A DNA stretch of 64,000 nt, taken from contig CAVJCT010000013.1 in assembly GCA_963648205.1 (NCBI GenBank), forward strand, positions 1 to 64,000, in the 5' to 3' direction. Numbering within the stretch: the first letter of the stretch is position 1; the number at the start of each line of letters is the position of its first letter. Made by a program: the position numbers and the translations under genes. The notes under the pieces are model-generated. The model searched no databases, was not told the DNA's origin, and saw nothing but the letters and a program-made list of their open reading frames with translations. Below are positions 49,993 through 58,927 of the stretch, in pieces. This DNA comes from UBA1181 sp963648205 (GTDB lineage: Bacteria; Bacteroidota; Bacteroidia; Bacteroidales; Paludibacteraceae).

Positions 49993-50904
49993 ATGACTAC
50001 GTCGAATAAGACATCTAAACCCAATCAGAATCAGAAGCGTAGGCAAGGTACTGCGCAGAAGTCTCAGCATAGGCAGAAGACGACGATTAGACTGTTAGAC
50101 CACTTCACATGGAAGGCGGGTCTGGTGGCTGTTTGTGCCGTCCTTTTGCTCTCTGTCGGACTGACGTATGTCTTCAAACCCTACACGTTTCGGAAGGCGT
50201 ATCGTATGATTGAGAAGTCTATTTATAAAAATCCTTCGACGAGCGATGTCGTTTTGCCCAATAACGAGATGGTCGGTATTGACGTTTCCTACTATCAAGA
50301 AAACATCGATTGGGAGAATGTCTCTTTCCACCTCCACCCTATCACCAATACCCTGACGAAAGATGCTTCATCAACCAAAAGAAAGGTCGATTTCGTGATT
50401 GCCAAGGCTACGGAGGGAATCACAATCACTGACCCTAAATATGCGCAGAATCGCAAAGGTGCGAAGGAGCAAGATATCCTCTTTGGAGCTTATCATTTCT
50501 TTTCTGTAACCAGTGATGCGAAGCAGCAGGCACTTCATTTCATCAAGGAGGCGAAGTTGGAGAAAGGCGATTTAGTGCCGGTTTTGGATGTGGAATATCA
50601 AGGGCGACTCTCCTCTTCCGAGTTGCGCAAGCGTGTGTTGGTCTGGTTGAAGACGGTAACGGCGCATTATGGCAGGAAACCGATCATTTATACCTACGCA
50701 AAGTTTCACGACGAGATTTTCGACACAGACGAGTTTGCAGACTATAATTTTTGGATGGCACATTACGGGGTTGACAAACCCGAACACGATTGCAAATTCT
50801 GGCAGTTCACTGAAGAAGGTGTGGTAGTCGGTATCAAAGGATATGTGGATATCGATGTCTTCTTCGGAGACAAAGTTGAAATCCAAGAGATGCTTCTGAA
50901 ATAA
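49993..50904 (+). CDS. GH25 family lysozyme, membrane-anchored
   Basis: The 303-residue protein has a basic cytoplasmic N-terminus (residues 1-32), one membrane span (GLVAVCAVLLLSVGLTYVF, ~37-55) and a GH25 muramidase domain. The catalytic Asp is in VGIDVSYYQENIDWENV, then FVIAKATEGITITDPKYAQN, LFGAYHFFS, and the DxE motif in VPVLDVEYQG. It would cut peptidoglycan from the periplasmic side, in remodelling or turnover. Confidence 0.9.
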   Translation: MTTSNKTSKPNQNQKRRQGTAQKSQHRQKTTIRLLDHFTWKAGLVAVCAVLLLSVGLTYVFKPYTFRKAYRMIEKSIYKNPSTSDVVLPNNEMVGIDVSYYQENIDWENVSFHLHPITNTLTKDASSTKRKVDFVIAKATEGITITDPKYAQNRKGAKEQDILFGAYHFFSVTSDAKQQALHFIKEAKLEKGDLVPVLDVEYQGRLSSSELRKRVLVWLKTVTAHYGRKPIIYTYAKFHDEIFDTDEFADYNFWMAHYGVDKPEHDCKFWQFTEEGVVVGIKGYVDIDVFFGDKVEIQEMLLK

Positions 50905-50958
50905 TAATTAGGCACACTCTCCTATTAATTAGAGACTAACATTACACAGTAAGGACGC

Positions 50959-51918
50959 TATAGTGTTCTTTATTGCTTGCTATATATTGCACCCTATGTA
51001 ACCTTCTATTGCCCTGAATAGAGTCTTGTATATTGTCCTATCTATTGTTCAGTCTATTGTTCTACTTATTCTCTTCACTATTGCATTGACTCTTATTCTT
51101 CCTATTGTCTTGACTCTTGTCTACCCTATTCCCTCGCCTATTGCTCTTCCCATTGCCTTCCGTATAGTTTCCCCTATTGCTGGATCTATTGTCTACTATG
51201 TAGTCTCAAATATATTCTACCCTATAACGACTTATGTAGTAGATTATGTGGTTTTTGCTATTGTGAATTATATATTCTTTCATATAGACTATAGTATAAT
51301 GTTTGCTATAGTCATTTGTGTTGTTGTTTATATATATAGAACTATAAACAACACTATAAATAAAACTATAGTTTTAACTATATAAAATTATATCATTAAC
51401 TATATTGTTCCTCCTATTAATTACATTATATTATTAACAATATAAATTACTCTATTTTCTACTATATACTTTACTATCTTAACTACTATTGTTAGAACTA
51501 TCTCTTATGATATATATAATACTATGTTATAATATATTATCTCTACAATAGGCTTTTATATGGTATGATATATATGAATTACTATTGTCAGAATACTATT
51601 GTGTTTTATAGATAGTTATATGATAATCAATGTAATACATTATGTATTTTGCTATATGGTTTCGTATGTAGTTTATTATGTAGTTGTCTATGGGGTAGAG
51701 AATGTAGAGCAAGATGTAGTCGGAGAAATAGGGTAGGGTATATTTCATTCTATAGGATGTGCTATTTAAGAGAATGGAATAGTGTATATAGGGTAGAGTG
51801 TAGTCTTCGATATGATTCATTATATATCCCGCAATATGGTTGCTGTTATGATTAGCGATGTAGTTGGATATATAGAATAGGGTATAGGTTGTAATGTAGG
51901 TGCGACTATGGTTTGGCG
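50959..51918. repeat. 80-unit 12-bp array, candidate centromere (parS)
   Basis: Reading every 12 bases from 50959, T-x-T (mostly TAT, often TATTG, TATAG or TGTAG) opens about 70 of 80 units without a shift of register over 960 bp. Units on the left are pyrimidine-rich (TATTGTCTTGAC, TATTGCTCTTCC), units in the centre (about 51230-51650) are almost pure A+T, and units on the right are purine-rich (TATAGGGTAGAG, TGTAGTCGGAGA-type). Inverted, the right arm looks like the left, so the array is roughly symmetric about 51438. The same motif lies at the parA promoter. I infer binding sites for the RHH ParA partner. Confidence 0.75.
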
Positions 51919-52004
51919 TGCTGTGAATCGAGCGAGGAAAGTCGCCAATAATAGCGGTTCTTGCTCTGGTGTGGTGTGAAAGTGAGTTGAATAAGAGTAT
52001 AAAC

Positions 52005-52040
52005 TATAGTATGTAATATAATGTAGACTATAGTTTCGCT
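52005..52040. repeat. Three more 12-bp TATAG units
   Basis: TATAGTATGTAA, TATAATGTAGAC and TATAGTTTCGCT follow at 12-bp steps, offset by 2 bp from the register of the large array. They lie about 90 bp upstream of the next promoter. Confidence 0.6.
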
Positions 52041-52124
52041 ATATTTAAAGTATTGAATAATAGTTATTTATGTTTCTAATATAAATTTATAATCTAAATC
52101 ATACATTTTAAGATGAAAAACTGT

Positions 52125-52132
52125 TATCTTTG
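52125..52132 (+). promoter_or_regulatory. -7 element for the HhH-domain gene
   Basis: TATCTTTG matches TAnnTTTG, 110 bp before the ATG, leaving a long leader with no recognised riboswitch. Confidence 0.5.
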
Positions 52133-52241
52133 CGTTGTCAAGATGACGGAGTTCGCCTGTTTCTGCTGTATGGTTTTGTTTGAAAGAAGCGAAAAATCAA
52201 GTCGGATTGAAGAGTGTTTTACAAACTAAAATTGTTTTGTT

Positions 52242-52958
52242 ATGCTAAGTAAATTTTGCAAAAAAGCGTTCAAAGATTTTTTCTTTTTCTCGAAAGGAGA
52301 GAGGAATGGAATTTGTGTCCTTGTGTCGTTAATCACACTGATGTTTTCAGTGAATTTTTGTTTGCCAATCCAGTCGCCAGAAGAGATAGAGATTGTTAAA
52401 AATTTTCAGAGTGATTCTACTAAAAATTCTGCTAGTTATTCTCAAAAATATTCGGAGAATTTTTACGAGAGAAATAAGAAAGAAAATTCTAATTGTGATG
52501 TAGAAAAAAAAGACAAAAACTATGAAATGAATTTAGAAGATGATAACTCAAAAAATTATAAGGAAAATTCCGAAAAAAGTGAGAGAAGATATTCTACAAA
52601 AGGAGAGAGAGATTCTGAAAAAATGTCTGATGCATATTACTCACAGCGAGCGTATGATAAAAAGAAAAAAAAGTGGGAAAAGAATGATAATGAAAAATAT
52701 GCTGGAAAAAACTATGAAAATAGAGTAGGGAAGTCGTACAAAAAATTCAACTACGACACGGTTCGTATTTATGTCAACTCGGCAGACACAACAGAGTTGA
52801 AACGGTTGCGAGGAATCGGCAGTGTGTTATCTGCAAGAATCGTAAAATATCGTGATAAGATTGGTGGTTTCAAATCGTTGGAGCAAATTCGGAAAATTTA
52901 TGGTTTGTCGGAGGAAACGTATCAGCAGATTTTGCCTCACTTGATTCTCAATCAATAA
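52242..52958 (+). CDS. ComEA-like helix-hairpin-helix protein
   Basis: The 238-residue protein has a membrane segment near the N-terminus (GICVLVSLITLMFSVNFCL, ~28-46) and a long hydrophilic, low-complexity linker rich in K, E, S, N and Y (~55-160). A C-terminal helix-hairpin-helix domain follows (VNSADTTELKRLRGIGSVLSARIVKYRDKIGGF, SLEQIRKIYGLSEET, in order). That domain binds DNA in ComEA, the periplasmic receptor for DNA uptake. The linker is AT-rich and probably fast-evolving. A role in competence is inferred only from the domain. Confidence 0.85.
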   Translation: MLSKFCKKAFKDFFFFSKGERNGICVLVSLITLMFSVNFCLPIQSPEEIEIVKNFQSDSTKNSASYSQKYSENFYERNKKENSNCDVEKKDKNYEMNLEDDNSKNYKENSEKSERRYSTKGERDSEKMSDAYYSQRAYDKKKKKWEKNDNEKYAGKNYENRVGKSYKKFNYDTVRIYVNSADTTELKRLRGIGSVLSARIVKYRDKIGGFKSLEQIRKIYGLSEETYQQILPHLILNQ

Positions 52959-53202
52959 TGTGATTTTTTCAACCTCCTGAAATAAATATTTCTTGAGAAA
53001 AATCGTTTGAAGGTAGAAAGGGTAGTGGAATAATGGCTTTATCCCAAAGTTTTGAGAGAAAATAGTCCAAACCGCTCGCAAAAGTGCCATAAAGCGAGAT
53101 TTTTTCGCTATCTTCGCAACTTGCTATTGTTTACCCGATTATGATCGGTGCGGTGGCAAAAATGACTCACGAAAAAATAATAAAGTCATATACATATATT
53201 AA

Positions 53203-56200
53203 ATGAAACGTTTCAAGTTGTTAAACAATGTTGTCGGATGGGTAGTTTTCGCCATTGCAGCGATGACCTACTTGCTGACAATTGAGCCAACAGCCAGTTT
53301 CTGGGATTGTGGCGAGTTTATTTCTACAGCAGACAAATTGGAGGTGGGTCACCCACCGGGAGCACCGTTCTTTATGTTGACGGCTCGGTTCTTCACACTT
53401 TTTGCATCCGACCAGGCACACGTCGCAATGATGGTGAACGCCTTCTCGGCTTTGTGTAGTGCCTTGTGTATTTTGTTCCTCTTCTGGACAATCACACACT
53501 TGGCTCGTAAATTAGTGGTGTCCAATGAGTCTGAAATTTCTATAGGGCAAATCATTGGTATCTTGGGTGCTGGTGCGGTAGGTGCATTGGCATATACTTT
53601 CTCGGATACATTCTGGTTTTCGGCAGTAGAGGGCGAGGTTTATGCTTATTCTTCTCTCTTCACCGCTGCTGTGTTCTGGGCTATCCTCAAGTGGGAGGAT
53701 GCGGCAGACAAGCCATACGCTAACCGTTGGCTCGTCGTGATTGCCTACTTGATGGGACTCTCCATCGGTGTCCACTTGCTGAACTTGTTGACCATTCCAG
53801 TTTTGGCTTTGGTCTACTATTATAAGAAATACACTCCAACGACAAAGGGTACATTGCTCACCTTGTTTATTTCGTGCGTGATTCTTGGTTTGATTCTTTA
53901 CGGTATCGTTCCAGGATTCGTCGAAGTGGCAGGTTGGTTTGAACTCTTCTTCGTGAATGTGTTGGGCTTCAGTTTCAATATCGGAACCGTTGTCTACGCT
54001 ATCCTTCTTATCTCATGCCTCGTTTGGGGAATCTACGAGACGAGCGAGAGCAAGAAGGTTGCCTACGAAAAAGCCAATGCTTCGTTAAAACCTGGTCAGC
54101 CTAAGAAATCTTACACGAAAGCCAACATTGCTTTCATTGCTGCAATTTTGCTCTTGGGTATTCCATTCTTGGGTGGTCGACTCAACACTTTTGTTGGTTT
54201 GCTCATCACGGCTGCGTTGGCATTCGTTTTGTTCAAGAAACAAAAATGGGTCAACCTTGCGATGCTCAACACCATCTTGCTTTGCTGCACGGTGATCATC
54301 TTGGGTTACTCAACCTACGCAACGGTGATCATTCGTTCTGCTGCCAACACTCCGATGGATCAGAACTCACCAGACGATGTGTTCGCTTTGAAGAGTTATT
54401 TGAACCGTGAGCAGTATGGTGATACCCCATTGCTTTACGGAGAAAGTTATGCTTCTGATCTCAAACGTAAGAAGACGAACTTAGGCTGGGAGGTCGACAT
54501 CACCGAGGGCGAGGCTTACTACGCTAAGAAGGTGAAGGAGTCGGAAAACGAGCCAGACTCATACGTTGCCTACGATCATAAGAAGAAGTACAACTATGAC
54601 AACTGTATGTTGTTCCCTCGTATGTACAGTAAGCAGGATTCGCACGTCGCTGCATACAAGTCGTGGGGTGATATCAAAGGAAAGAAAGTGCAGTACACTT
54701 CGATGGGGGAGACAAAGACGAAAATCGTTCCAACCTTTGGCGAGAACTTGCGCTTCTTCTTCACCTACCAAGTTGGCTTTATGTATTTCCGTTATTTCAT
54801 GTGGAATTTCGTAGGAAGGCAGAATGACATCCAAGGTCATGGTGGAATCCTTCACGGAAACTGGGTGAGCGGAATCAGTTTCATCGACAATTCCCGTTTG
54901 GGCGACCAAGACTCTTTGCCAGATGAGTTGAAGAATAACAAGGGACATAACGTCTACTATTTCCTTCCGTTCCTTTTAGGAATCTTGGGAATCCTTTATC
55001 AGTTCTCAAAGAAGGAGAAAGGTCAGCAGAGTTTCTGGATCACCTTCATCTTGTTCTTCATGACGGGATTGGCGATCATCCTCTATTTGAACCAGACACC
55101 ATACCAGCCTCGTGAGCGTGACTATGCGTATGCAGGTTCGTTCTATGCTTTCTGTATCTGGATCGGTTTAGGTGTGCTTTTCATTGCCGACCTTTTGGAG
55201 AAGTTCTTAGACAAGCGAATTGCAGCAACGATTGCGACGTTGATTTGTTTGCCAGTGCCAGCCTTGATGGCTCAGCAAAACTGGGATGATCACGACAGAT
55301 CAGGTCGATTCACTTGCCGTGATTTCGGTCAGAACTACCTTCTCTCATTAGAGCCAAACGCGGTCATCTTCACAAACGGTGATAACGATACATTCCCATT
55401 GTGGTACAATCAGGAGGTCGAGGGTGTCGGAACGGATGCTCGTGTGGCTAACCTTAGTTACCTCCAGATGGGTTGGTATGTTGACCAGATGAAGAGACAG
55501 GCTTATACCTCAGATCCACTTCCACTTTCATTGGAGCCAAAAGACTATATGAATGGAAAGATGGATGTGGCATACCTTACAGCAGGTATTCCTGAGATGA
55601 GTGTTGAGTTGGCTTTGGATGTGGCTAAGAACCCATCAAAATATGCGAAGTTCAACCCATACCGCGACGAGAACTTGTGCTTCATCCCATCTAAAAATTT
55701 CTACATTGATGTAGATAAAGAGGAGGTTGTTGCCAATGGCGCAGTTTCAGAGGCTGATAAGAATCGCATCGTCGACAGAATGGATATGAGATTGGGTGGC
55801 AGGGGTTACCTTGGCAAGCATGAGATGATGATCATGGATTTGCTCCAGAACAACCACTGGAAACGTCCAATCTACTACGCTGTAACAGTCGGTGGCGATA
55901 GCTATTTAGGTCTTGGCAAATATTTGTCGTTGGAAGGAATGGCTTACAGAATTTTGCCTAAGACAGGTGGCGTACTCGCAAGAGGTAACGAATATGTTAA
56001 CACGGAGAGAACGTATGACAATTTGATGCATAAGTTCAAGTGGGGTGGAATTGCTGAGAATCCAGACATTTATATGGATGAGAACAACCTCCGCATGACT
56101 TCTACGTTGCGTTATATATTCGTCAGACTTTGTGACGCACTCACGAACGAGGCACATCGAGCTGAGTTGGAGAAAGACTATTGCGATGTGTTGCGTTGGG

Positions 56201-56811
56201 CATTGACACAAGACCCTGTCAAAGGTCCGAACAGTGCTTCCTACATGAACGCCTACAGAGCAGAGTCGAGAATCTATTACGACAATGATAGAATTTCGAA
56301 TAACGCTGCATACTCTGACTCGTTGTTGTTGGCTAACGCACGTTTGGTAGCTGCTGAAGTGTTGTCAGTTCCAGCATCAACTCCAGTTGACGAGATGATC
56401 AATAAGTTGCAGGCTAAGTCAAACAGTTACGATTCAGTTGCAGTGGCTAAGATTGTTGCAGAGAAATATCAGAAGGTAGAAGAGGCCTTAGACTACTGTC
56501 AGAAGGTCCTTCCAATTCCTCAGATTCCGTACACGACAGCCAACTTGATGATGGCTCGCAACTACATGCAGATCGGCAAGAACGAGAAATCGTTGGCAAT
56601 CTTGGATGTGATGCAGGAGACTTCTTTGCAGTATCTCAACTGGTTTGCAAAGCTCAAGCCACATATGTTTTCTACAGTTCGTGAGGACTACACGGAGCAG
56701 TTGTCCATCTTCTCCGAGATTTTGCAAATGAAGCAGGCGATGGGTAAAGAAGACCAGTCCGTCATGGAAGACTACAATCGTTTCATGTCAATCTACAGAC
56801 GACATTTGTGA
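53203..56811 (+). CDS. DUF2723 family membrane protein (GT-C-like)
   Basis: The 1202-residue protein opens with VVGWVVFAIAAMTYLLTIEP and PTASFWDCGEFISTADKLEVGHPPGAP. That places an acidic motif in the first external loop, as in GT-C glycosyltransferases and the related TMEM260 O-mannosyltransferases. About ten or more membrane segments fill the first ~400 residues and a second group near 580-680. The last ~500 residues are soluble with TPR-like helices (CQKVLPIPQIPYTTANLMMARNYM). In Bacteroidetes it could glycosylate exported proteins, but that is inferred from the fold. Length is normal for the family. Confidence 0.88.
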   Translation: MKRFKLLNNVVGWVVFAIAAMTYLLTIEPTASFWDCGEFISTADKLEVGHPPGAPFFMLTARFFTLFASDQAHVAMMVNAFSALCSALCILFLFWTITHLARKLVVSNESEISIGQIIGILGAGAVGALAYTFSDTFWFSAVEGEVYAYSSLFTAAVFWAILKWEDAADKPYANRWLVVIAYLMGLSIGVHLLNLLTIPVLALVYYYKKYTPTTKGTLLTLFISCVILGLILYGIVPGFVEVAGWFELFFVNVLGFSFNIGTVVYAILLISCLVWGIYETSESKKVAYEKANASLKPGQPKKSYTKANIAFIAAILLLGIPFLGGRLNTFVGLLITAALAFVLFKKQKWVNLAMLNTILLCCTVIILGYSTYATVIIRSAANTPMDQNSPDDVFALKSYLNREQYGDTPLLYGESYASDLKRKKTNLGWEVDITEGEAYYAKKVKESENEPDSYVAYDHKKKYNYDNCMLFPRMYSKQDSHVAAYKSWGDIKGKKVQYTSMGETKTKIVPTFGENLRFFFTYQVGFMYFRYFMWNFVGRQNDIQGHGGILHGNWVSGISFIDNSRLGDQDSLPDELKNNKGHNVYYFLPFLLGILGILYQFSKKEKGQQSFWITFILFFMTGLAIILYLNQTPYQPRERDYAYAGSFYAFCIWIGLGVLFIADLLEKFLDKRIAATIATLICLPVPALMAQQNWDDHDRSGRFTCRDFGQNYLLSLEPNAVIFTNGDNDTFPLWYNQEVEGVGTDARVANLSYLQMGWYVDQMKRQAYTSDPLPLSLEPKDYMNGKMDVAYLTAGIPEMSVELALDVAKNPSKYAKFNPYRDENLCFIPSKNFYIDVDKEEVVANGAVSEADKNRIVDRMDMRLGGRGYLGKHEMMIMDLLQNNHWKRPIYYAVTVGGDSYLGLGKYLSLEGMAYRILPKTGGVLARGNEYVNTERTYDNLMHKFKWGGIAENPDIYMDENNLRMTSTLRYIFVRLCDALTNEAHRAELEKDYCDVLRWALTQDPVKGPNSASYMNAYRAESRIYYDNDRISNNAAYSDSLLLANARLVAAEVLSVPASTPVDEMINKLQAKSNSYDSVAVAKIVAEKYQKVEEALDYCQKVLPIPQIPYTTANLMMARNYMQIGKNEKSLAILDVMQETSLQYLNWFAKLKPHMFSTVREDYTEQLSIFSEILQMKQAMGKEDQSVMEDYNRFMSIYRRHL

Positions 56812-56917
56812 TGAAAAATGAAATAGGAGAATCTTATTTCAAAGCATAAAGCAAGGCTCAGGAACTGTATTATCTATGATAATGTGGTTTCTGAGTTTGC
56901 CATAATATCATTGGGAG

Positions 56918-57556
56918 ATGTTAATCGAGCAAGTACCAGAATTTATCAGAAAGATATATCCGAATACGATTTGGAGACTACCCAAGCAGGAGAAAACGGT
57001 TTATTTGACATTTGATGACGGACCGATTCCTGAGGTAACGCCGTTTGTGCTGGATCTTTTGAAGCAGCACGGCATCAAGGCGACTTTTTTCTGCGTGGGC
57101 GAGAATGTGAAGAAGCACCCTGATATTTATCAGATGGTGTTGAATGACGGTCATTTGGTGGGCAATCATACTTTCAACCATTTGGCTGGTCTTACCAATT
57201 TCGAGAAGAAGTATCTTTCGAATGTGGAGAAGGCGCACGAGTATATCAACAGTAAACTCTTTCGTCCCCCTCATGGTACGTTCAGGTATGGTCAGTTTAT
57301 TTTTCTCCGACACCATTACAACATTGTCTTTTGGGATGTCGTAACGCGCGACTATAACAATAAGATCTCTGGCGAGAAAGTGTTGTCGATAGTGAAGAAA
57401 TATACGCGAAACGGTTCGATTATCGTGTTCCATGACTCTCTGAAGGCAGAAAAGAATATGCGGTATGCCCTTCCAAAGGCGATAGAATGGCTGAAAAGCG
57501 AGGGTTATCGGTTTGAGCAACTGACGGAGGAGAACATAAAAAATTATTCAAAATAG
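56918..57556 (+). CDS. Polysaccharide deacetylase
   Basis: The 212-residue NodB-homology protein has motif 1 VYLTFDDGPIPEVTPFVLDL (catalytic Asp pair, ~30-49), motif 2 GHLVGNHTFNHL (zinc His pair, ~81-92), motif 3 RPPHGTFRYGQ, and motif 4/5 in FWDVVTRDYNN and IIVFHDS. There is no signal peptide, so the substrate may be cytoplasmic or the export route is unusual. It probably removes acetyl groups from peptidoglycan or another N-acetylated glycan. The ATG at 56918 has GGGAG just before it. Confidence 0.9.
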   Translation: MLIEQVPEFIRKIYPNTIWRLPKQEKTVYLTFDDGPIPEVTPFVLDLLKQHGIKATFFCVGENVKKHPDIYQMVLNDGHLVGNHTFNHLAGLTNFEKKYLSNVEKAHEYINSKLFRPPHGTFRYGQFIFLRHHYNIVFWDVVTRDYNNKISGEKVLSIVKKYTRNGSIIVFHDSLKAEKNMRYALPKAIEWLKSEGYRFEQLTEENIKNYSK

Positions 57557-57607
57557 TGTTTAACACTCACAGAGGCGACGAGCGTTGTGAGATTTATATC
57601 GGAATAT

Positions 57608-58903
57608 ATGAATATCTTATTATTAGGATCAGGTGGACGTGAGCATGCTTTGGCGTGGAAGATTGCACAGAGCAAGCGTGTCGACAAACTTTTCATCGCA
57701 CCAGGTAACGGAGGTACGCAGAATGTAGGCGAGAACGTCAATATTTCAGTGAACGATTTTCCTGCATTGAAGGATTTCGCTTTGGCTAACAAAGTAGACA
57801 TGGTGGTTGTCGGTCCTGAGGATCCATTGGTGAATGGTGTTTACGATTTCTTTGCTAACAATGCACAGTTGAAGAACATCCCTGTGATTGGTCCGTCAAA
57901 GAATGGTGCTCAGTTGGAGGGTAGCAAGGATTTTGCAAAGGGCTTCATGATGCGCCACAATATCCCAACCGCACGTTACAAGAGTTTCAACGAGTCTACC
58001 TTGGCAGACGGATTGAAGTTCCTCGAAGAGTTGTCTGCCCCTTACGTTTTGAAGGCAGATGGTTTGGCTGCAGGTAAGGGAGTGTTGATCATCAACAATC
58101 TTGACGAGGCAAAAAGTGAGTTGAAGAACATGCTTAGCGGTAAGTTCGGCAAGGCCAGTTCGACTGTTGTCATCGAGGAGTTCTTGGATGGAATCGAGTG
58201 TTCAGTGTTCGTCTTGACAGATGGTAAGAACTACAAGATTTTGCCAGTAGCCAAAGACTATAAGCGAATCGGAGAGGGCGACAAAGGTTTGAATACTGGC
58301 GGTATGGGTGCCGTTTCACCAGTTCCGTTCGCCAACAAACTCTTCATGCAGAAAGTGGAGGAGAAGATTGTTAAGCCAACAGTAGACGGATTAAGAGCAG
58401 AAAACATTGACTATAAGGGATTTATCTTCTTAGGATTGATCAATGTCAAGGAAGAACCTATGGTCATTGAGTACAATGTTCGTATGGGCGACCCTGAGAC
58501 GGAGGCTGTTATGCTTCGTATCAAGTCTGATTTGGTAGACCTTTTCGAGGGTGTGGCAAATGGCACATTGGGCGATAAGGTGATGGAAGAAGACGAGCGC
58601 ACTGCCGTAACCGTGATGATGGTGTCTGGCGGTTATCCTGAAGCATACGAGAAGGGTAAGGTCATCACCGGACTTGACAAAGTGAATGGCAGTATCGTGT
58701 TCCACGCTGGTACGAAGATGGCAGATGGCAAGTTGGTAACCAATGGCGGTCGTGTTCTCTCTGTAAGTTCATACGGTAACAGCATTGTAGAAGCAGCCAA
58801 CAACTCGTTTGCCAATATTGAGAAGATCGACTTCGAGAAGAAATATTTCAGAAGAGATATTGGACAAGACCTTCAGAAGTTGGTCAGCAAATATTCAAAA
58901 TAG
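57608..58903 (+). CDS. purD: Phosphoribosylamine--glycine ligase
   Basis: PurD makes GAR from phosphoribosylamine and glycine with ATP. From the ATG at 57608 the protein begins MNILLLGSGGREHALAWKIA. It then has MVVVGPEDPLVNGVYDFF, the ATP-grasp lid YVLKADGLAAGKGVLI, GIECSVFVLTDGKNYKILPVAKDYK, GLNTGGMGAVSPVPF and EYNVRMGDPETEAVM. The longer frame from 57587 adds seven residues without support. Length (431) is typical. Confidence 0.96.
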   Translation: MNILLLGSGGREHALAWKIAQSKRVDKLFIAPGNGGTQNVGENVNISVNDFPALKDFALANKVDMVVVGPEDPLVNGVYDFFANNAQLKNIPVIGPSKNGAQLEGSKDFAKGFMMRHNIPTARYKSFNESTLADGLKFLEELSAPYVLKADGLAAGKGVLIINNLDEAKSELKNMLSGKFGKASSTVVIEEFLDGIECSVFVLTDGKNYKILPVAKDYKRIGEGDKGLNTGGMGAVSPVPFANKLFMQKVEEKIVKPTVDGLRAENIDYKGFIFLGLINVKEEPMVIEYNVRMGDPETEAVMLRIKSDLVDLFEGVANGTLGDKVMEEDERTAVTVMMVSGGYPEAYEKGKVITGLDKVNGSIVFHAGTKMADGKLVTNGGRVLSVSSYGNSIVEAANNSFANIEKIDFEKKYFRRDIGQDLQKLVSKYSK

Positions 58904-58927
58904 TCAGAACTATTAAAAAATAGAGAT

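Larger units (their letters stand above)
50905..52241. other. Gene-free 1.3-kb region holding the 12-bp array
   Basis: No convincing gene lies here. From 50959 to 51918 it is one 12-bp periodic array. 51919-52004 is less ordered, 52005-52040 holds three more units in a shifted register, and 52125-52241 is the leader of the next gene. The open frames in the array (tetrapeptide repeats rich in I, V and Y) result from 12 being a multiple of three. Confidence 0.8.

Noticed and set aside
51026..51385. 119-codon + strand frame with I/V-rich tetrapeptide repeats
   Set aside because: It lies wholly inside the 12-bp array. A period of 12 gives a four-residue repeat in any frame that escapes stops, and no ribosome site or gene-like sequence is present.
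51596..51820. 74-codon - strand frame rich in Y and I
   Set aside because: The same artefact on the other strand: the ATA complement of TAT every 12 bases is read as repeated Ile/Tyr.
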